A DNA stretch of 38,499 nt from Bacteroidales bacterium UBA5072 (GTDB lineage Bacteria > Bacteroidota > Bacteroidia > Bacteroidales > UBA10428): NCBI GenBank assembly GCA_002415855.1, contig DIAS01000042.1, positions 11,730 through 50,228 on the forward strand. Direction: 5' to 3'. Of the stretch, positions 36,701-38,499 are shown piece by piece. Each line of letters starts with the position of its first letter. Position 1 is the first letter of the stretch. A program made the translations under genes and the position numbers. The notes below the pieces were generated by a model. The model did no database searches. It was not told where the DNA came from and saw only the letters and a program-made list of their open reading frames with translations.

Positions 36701-36831
36701 ACAGTCTCACTTTGTCCTTCACGGCCAAAAAACAGGTGGCTTTCTTCAACACTGAATGGGCGCAATCCAGGGAATGGATTGGCGAGTGTAAGGGTACTGG
36801 TTTTAATATGCCGGCTTGGATTCTCTGTCAT
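33709..36831 (-). CDS. nSTAND1 NTPase with transmembrane segment, coiled coil and WD40 propeller
   Basis: This is a 1040-residue protein. NPFPGLRPFSVEESHLFFGR (18-37) opens the nSTAND1 module. Walker A is GASGSGKSS (58-66), Walker B ILLILDQFEELF (153-164), with MRSDFIGECSQF (203-214) and LPVLQHVMMRTW (270-281) following. A winged-helix-like part ends near 480. One hydrophobic helix (504-523) is preceded by the basic RMELNRTRK. A charged coiled coil spans about 525-650. Seven WD40 blades (about 705-1010) include HSGRIMDVRFSPDDRQIATA and DKTVKLWDV. The Cys-containing tail (CDKV to TCPNKP) is typical of nSTAND1-WD40 proteins. STAND ATPases are signal-triggered switches. It overlaps both neighbours by ATGA. 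Whether the propeller is periplasmic is unproven. Confidence 0.88.
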   Translation of the reverse strand: MTENPSRHIKTSTLTLANPFPGLRPFSVEESHLFFGREGQSETVLGYLARNRFAAVTGASGSGKSSLIYCGLIPALYGGFITAAGSKWRIITTRPGNSPVENLAESIAASEKESKHTDDFYISKQIIYTILRRSSYGLVNATKQIKLSKGENILLILDQFEELFRFKESRKDITVVNETEAYIKLLVNAIRQKDQPIYVVLTMRSDFIGECSQFQELTKLINKSNFLIPQMTRDDFKEAITGPLAVGGADIDPQLLQHLLNVIEEKSDQLPVLQHVMMRTWEFWTRNNEPGIPLRNRDYEVAGKIENALSMHANEAFEELTEEGKAVCKAMFRCLTEKGTDNKGTRHPATIKYIGEIAQVPDQKVIEVVNKFRAKGRSFLTPGEEIPIDSDTIIDISHESLMRIWDKLRSWVDEEFSSVQMYLRLAEASSLYQVGKTGLWRPPDLQLALNWKKTQQPTLAWAKKYNPAFEKVMVFLDASEKKYQQEEQNKVRLQRMELNRTRKFAVYSLFAAIAFLFISVWGFQQRGDAIKKAREADSSREEAEYRRKEADSLRILADGRATLADIEKLMAEMNADSADKQRAIAYYQKKQSDLEKQLAFQQAEEAARRSAQYQKEKEESEKTAVKANQQLSVTEKEKNLEFQKRMLSIAQTMSGKVTQVDDKNLKGLLAYQAYLFNNDYNGQSDDPDIYNALYDALAGFNGDYFNSLQGHEGSIRSVAFLPGSEVFYSSGHDGKILRWDLNSGSKTYKTLINNNFTNRSMSISPNGRWLACGTTTTGIQLFNLNTGTEPEILEGHKGWVEALAFTADSKGLFSASTDKTIIYYDLIEGSSSVFMTLPVKARCLAVSPSGRYLFGGTDDGKLIRWNMDTKEETVIFSSPGNSISALDINSTGSRVAFVDKNGSLRLADARSNSIIRNVNAHSGRIMDVRFSPDDRQIATASVDKTVKLWDVNNLGNRPIIIGRHDSFVFAVAFSPDGKYLVSSGDVPDNKSIPFLFYWPTHATAMAAQMCDKVTRNFSTREWENYVGYDVQFQKTCPNKP

Positions 36832-38288
36832 TTCTTTGCCAAATGATCGATAAAATGATTAATCACCTCGTGGTTAATTTCCGCATCCCAGTTAACCGGG
36901 ACATTTTTTAGGAACAATAGGGATTTATCCGCAGTTTTCTGCCTGGAAATGATCTCAATAGCACGAAAGGGCTTGCTCTTCCCAAATCCCGGGGTTTTTA
37001 CCAGGTCACGGATCTTGCTGTTCAGCCATTCCATATTGCTGTCGCCTTTATAAATCAAAACCGCGTCAGCTGCCAGCAGGTTATGAATATGCCTGGACAA
37101 AGGAAAGAAATCACCGCCGTTGTCGAAAGGCTCGATAATATCAAAACCTTTTTTCCTCAGTAATTCAGTGTACTCACCCATGATTGTACCGGATGCTTTT
37201 TCATAGATCACATATAATTTATTCTTTTCAGCAAGCGTTTTGCTTTCCGGATGGGTGATCTCATTCAACCTCGCGTTCAGGATGGTTTTAAATACTTCGA
37301 ACGGTGTCTCAATAATTTCCGTCATGTGCTGTGCCTCATCACGTTTCAGCCGCTTGAGGTATAAGGCCTGCCGTTGATCGGTGGGTTTGATGTCATTGGG
37401 TATCCAGATAACCTGGTAAGGTTTTCTTGGCTTGTCCTTGGCAGCAATATATTCCTTAACGGTTTTGATCTGAAAGTCAATAAGAGAATACTTCGAATTC
37501 TTAATGAAATCCCCATACCAGGCTCCCAGCAGGTGTATTGTCATAACTGTCTGGCCAAGGATCTGATCAATGGCCTGCCGGGCTTTATCTGCTTCTTCCG
37601 GCACCGGAGAAACGGGCAGAATACGGAAGCCAAGATGCTGCAATTCCCGCTTCAGCATGTCTCTGTTTTCACTTTGATCAAAACTGGTCTCAGCAAGAAA
37701 CACAGCAGGGATCTCCTTTTTGATCCCGGTTCCTTTTTCATCCGTGGACAATTCTTTCAGTGTATCAACAATATCATAGGCCAGGTCCACCATTTTTGGC
37801 CAGAATTTATCATGAGGATTATTTTTCCCGTTCAGTTCAAAAGTTACAGGCTTTTTGTTATACCGGTTGATCTCAAAGAAATTGTAGCTTATTTCGTTAT
37901 TTAAGCAATCGAAGTGATCAGATGACAGCAAAGGCGAGGTAAGGACCCTGAATATCCGGTGCCTTTTTCCACCATCACCATCGTATGCCTGGGCACTTCG
38001 CGATACTTCCTCCATATCTTTTATATAGGCCGATGATTTTGCATACTCAGGAGAGAGTACGGTTATGAAAACGGCCGTTTTGGCCAGAATATCCCTGATA
38101 TTTTCGCCTTGTGAAGCCTGACGCACCCGCAATTCATCATGCAGCAGAATCTTCAGGCTTCTGTCGTTCAGCCTGTTCATCAGTACTTTAAGGTATTCAC
38201 AGAATTTCTGCGTCCATTCTGCAGTTGCCTGGTTTTCACCGGCACTGGCAGTCGCATAACTTACAAATATGTCATATTCAAAATTCAT
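36828..38288 (-). CDS. TIR-like multidomain signalling protein
   Basis: This is a 486-residue protein with no signal peptide. Unit 1 (1-175) looks TIR-like: YDIFVSYATAS at 5-15, a charged helix, DELRVRQASQGENI, FITVLSPEYAKSSAYIKD at 74-91, and Glu93/94 where TIR NADases place the catalytic Glu. Unit 2 (192-345) looks like a DUF4062/TIR-related fold: PAVFLAETSFDQSENRDMLK, HLGFRILP, IHLLGAWYGD. Unit 3 (357-486) again has a Rossmann-like rhythm: KLYVIYEKAS, LLRKKGFDIIEPFD, AADAVLIYKGD. Functions may include NAD cleavage or protein-protein scaffolding; neither is shown. Its TGA overlaps the STAND ATG, so the two are probably made together and may form a complex. Confidence 0.75.
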   Translation of the reverse strand: MNFEYDIFVSYATASAGENQATAEWTQKFCEYLKVLMNRLNDRSLKILLHDELRVRQASQGENIRDILAKTAVFITVLSPEYAKSSAYIKDMEEVSRSAQAYDGDGGKRHRIFRVLTSPLLSSDHFDCLNNEISYNFFEINRYNKKPVTFELNGKNNPHDKFWPKMVDLAYDIVDTLKELSTDEKGTGIKKEIPAVFLAETSFDQSENRDMLKRELQHLGFRILPVSPVPEEADKARQAIDQILGQTVMTIHLLGAWYGDFIKNSKYSLIDFQIKTVKEYIAAKDKPRKPYQVIWIPNDIKPTDQRQALYLKRLKRDEAQHMTEIIETPFEVFKTILNARLNEITHPESKTLAEKNKLYVIYEKASGTIMGEYTELLRKKGFDIIEPFDNGGDFFPLSRHIHNLLAADAVLIYKGDSNMEWLNSKIRDLVKTPGFGKSKPFRAIEIISRQKTADKSLLFLKNVPVNWDAEINHEVINHFIDHLAKK

Positions 38289-38300
38289 TCCAAAGGTAAC

Positions 38301-38499
38301 TTAGGCTTCCTCAATCATTTCAAAAACCACATTTCTGAAATCAATAAAATCAAACATCAGGGAATTAAGCATTTCCTGCTCAAGGCCATACAGTCTTAAA
38401 TCAGTGAGTGCTTTTAATGAGAACGTATTGTCTTCAACAAAAATATCGCTGTAAATTATATCATTTTTCTCAAAGGTAAATACTTTCCCCGAAGAATTA
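38301..38499 (-). CDS. C-terminal fragment, probable cyclic-nucleotide-binding-domain protein
   Basis: An open frame enters from the right window edge and stops at TAA 38301-38303, giving about 66 residues. It reads GKVFTFEKNDIIYSDIFVED then FSLKALTDLRLYGLEQEMLN, ending DFRNVVFEMIEEA. The ALTD-LRLYGLEQEMLNSL stretch resembles the last strands and C-helix of CRP/EAL-type cNMP-binding domains (pattern ALTDxxLLxLxxExFxxLL). Most of the protein is outside the window, so the family call is moderate. It ends 12 bases before the TIR-like gene on the same strand, so it is probably the preceding cistron of this operon. Confidence 0.55.
   Translation of the reverse strand, partial: NSSGKVFTFEKNDIIYSDIFVEDNTFSLKALTDLRLYGLEQEMLNSLMFDFIDFRNVVFEMIEEA

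Noticed and set aside
37374..37904. 176-aa plus-strand ORF
   Set aside because: Antisense to the TIR-like gene, whose frame has clear domain structure; no motif in the antisense product.
31443..38499. Calling the TIR/STAND operon a proven phage-defence system
   Set aside because: No integrase, transposase, tRNA insertion site or known defence gene is nearby, and its partners are outer-membrane proteins, so defence is only one option.
1..38499. CRISPR array, insertion sequence, tRNA or rRNA
   Set aside because: No spaced direct-repeat array, transposase frame or RNA-gene signature was seen; long protein repeats in the T9SS genes explain the repetitive DNA at 22-31 kb.

Overview
This window comes from a Bacteroidota genome, most likely Bacteroidales-like. 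The evidence is two giant secreted proteins with C-terminal type IX secretion (T9SS) sorting domains, a DUF4492-cydAB block, a parA-parB-DUF5683-LysM transglycosylase block, several TAnnTTTG-type -7 promoter elements, mostly missing Shine-Dalgarno sequences, and signal peptides repeatedly followed by Gln (the Bacteroidetes Q-rule). The order-level placement is inferred; no rRNA or tRNA is present.

Layout. (1) 1-1501 (-): a GT-C glycosyltransferase cut by the left edge, divergent from a SAM methyltransferase at 1706-2437 (+). The gap between them holds a REP-like intergenic repeat. (2) 2389-14665 (-): a long, tightly packed run transcribed right to left. In transcription order it is parA, parB, DUF5683, MltD-like lytic transglycosylase, SGNH, SGNH, MBOAT acyltransferase, GT-C glycosyltransferase and an 800-aa GT-C-like membrane protein. 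It links chromosome segregation to peptidoglycan cleavage and an acyl-transfer module of the PatA/PatB type. (3) 14666-14909: AT-rich intergenic DNA with three TTATTAACA motifs and a hairpin. (4) 14910-16476 (-): a glutaminyl cyclase lipoprotein and a small HAD hydrolase, divergent from pssA (16616-17365, +). (5) 17376-20452 (-): DUF4492, cydA, cydB and an unlisted 38-aa CydX-like ORF, encoding cytochrome bd oxidase. (6) 20638-22263 (+): a small exported Cys/His-rich peptide with its own terminator, then a flavodiiron protein. With cytochrome bd this makes an oxygen-handling patch. (7) 22267-31212 (-): two tandem, related giant T9SS cargo proteins.

(8) 31443-38499 (-): the most unusual part. 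A five-gene string, read right to left, consists of the C-terminus of a probable cyclic-nucleotide-binding-domain protein, a TIR-like multidomain protein, a 1040-aa nSTAND1 NTPase with one transmembrane segment, a coiled coil and a seven-bladed WD40 propeller, an outer-membrane beta-barrel protein with a helical periplasmic-type N-terminus, and a beta-propeller-like lipoprotein. The TIR/STAND and STAND/barrel junctions are ATGA overlaps, and the other two gaps are 12 and 2 bases. The layout suggests a trans-envelope signalling system in which TIR/STAND machinery, normally linked to conflict and defence, is stoichiometrically coupled to outer-membrane partners. The two T9SS giants lie directly downstream.

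No CRISPR array, tRNA, rRNA, insertion sequence or canonical parS site was seen. No stretch longer than 300 bases lacks a gene.
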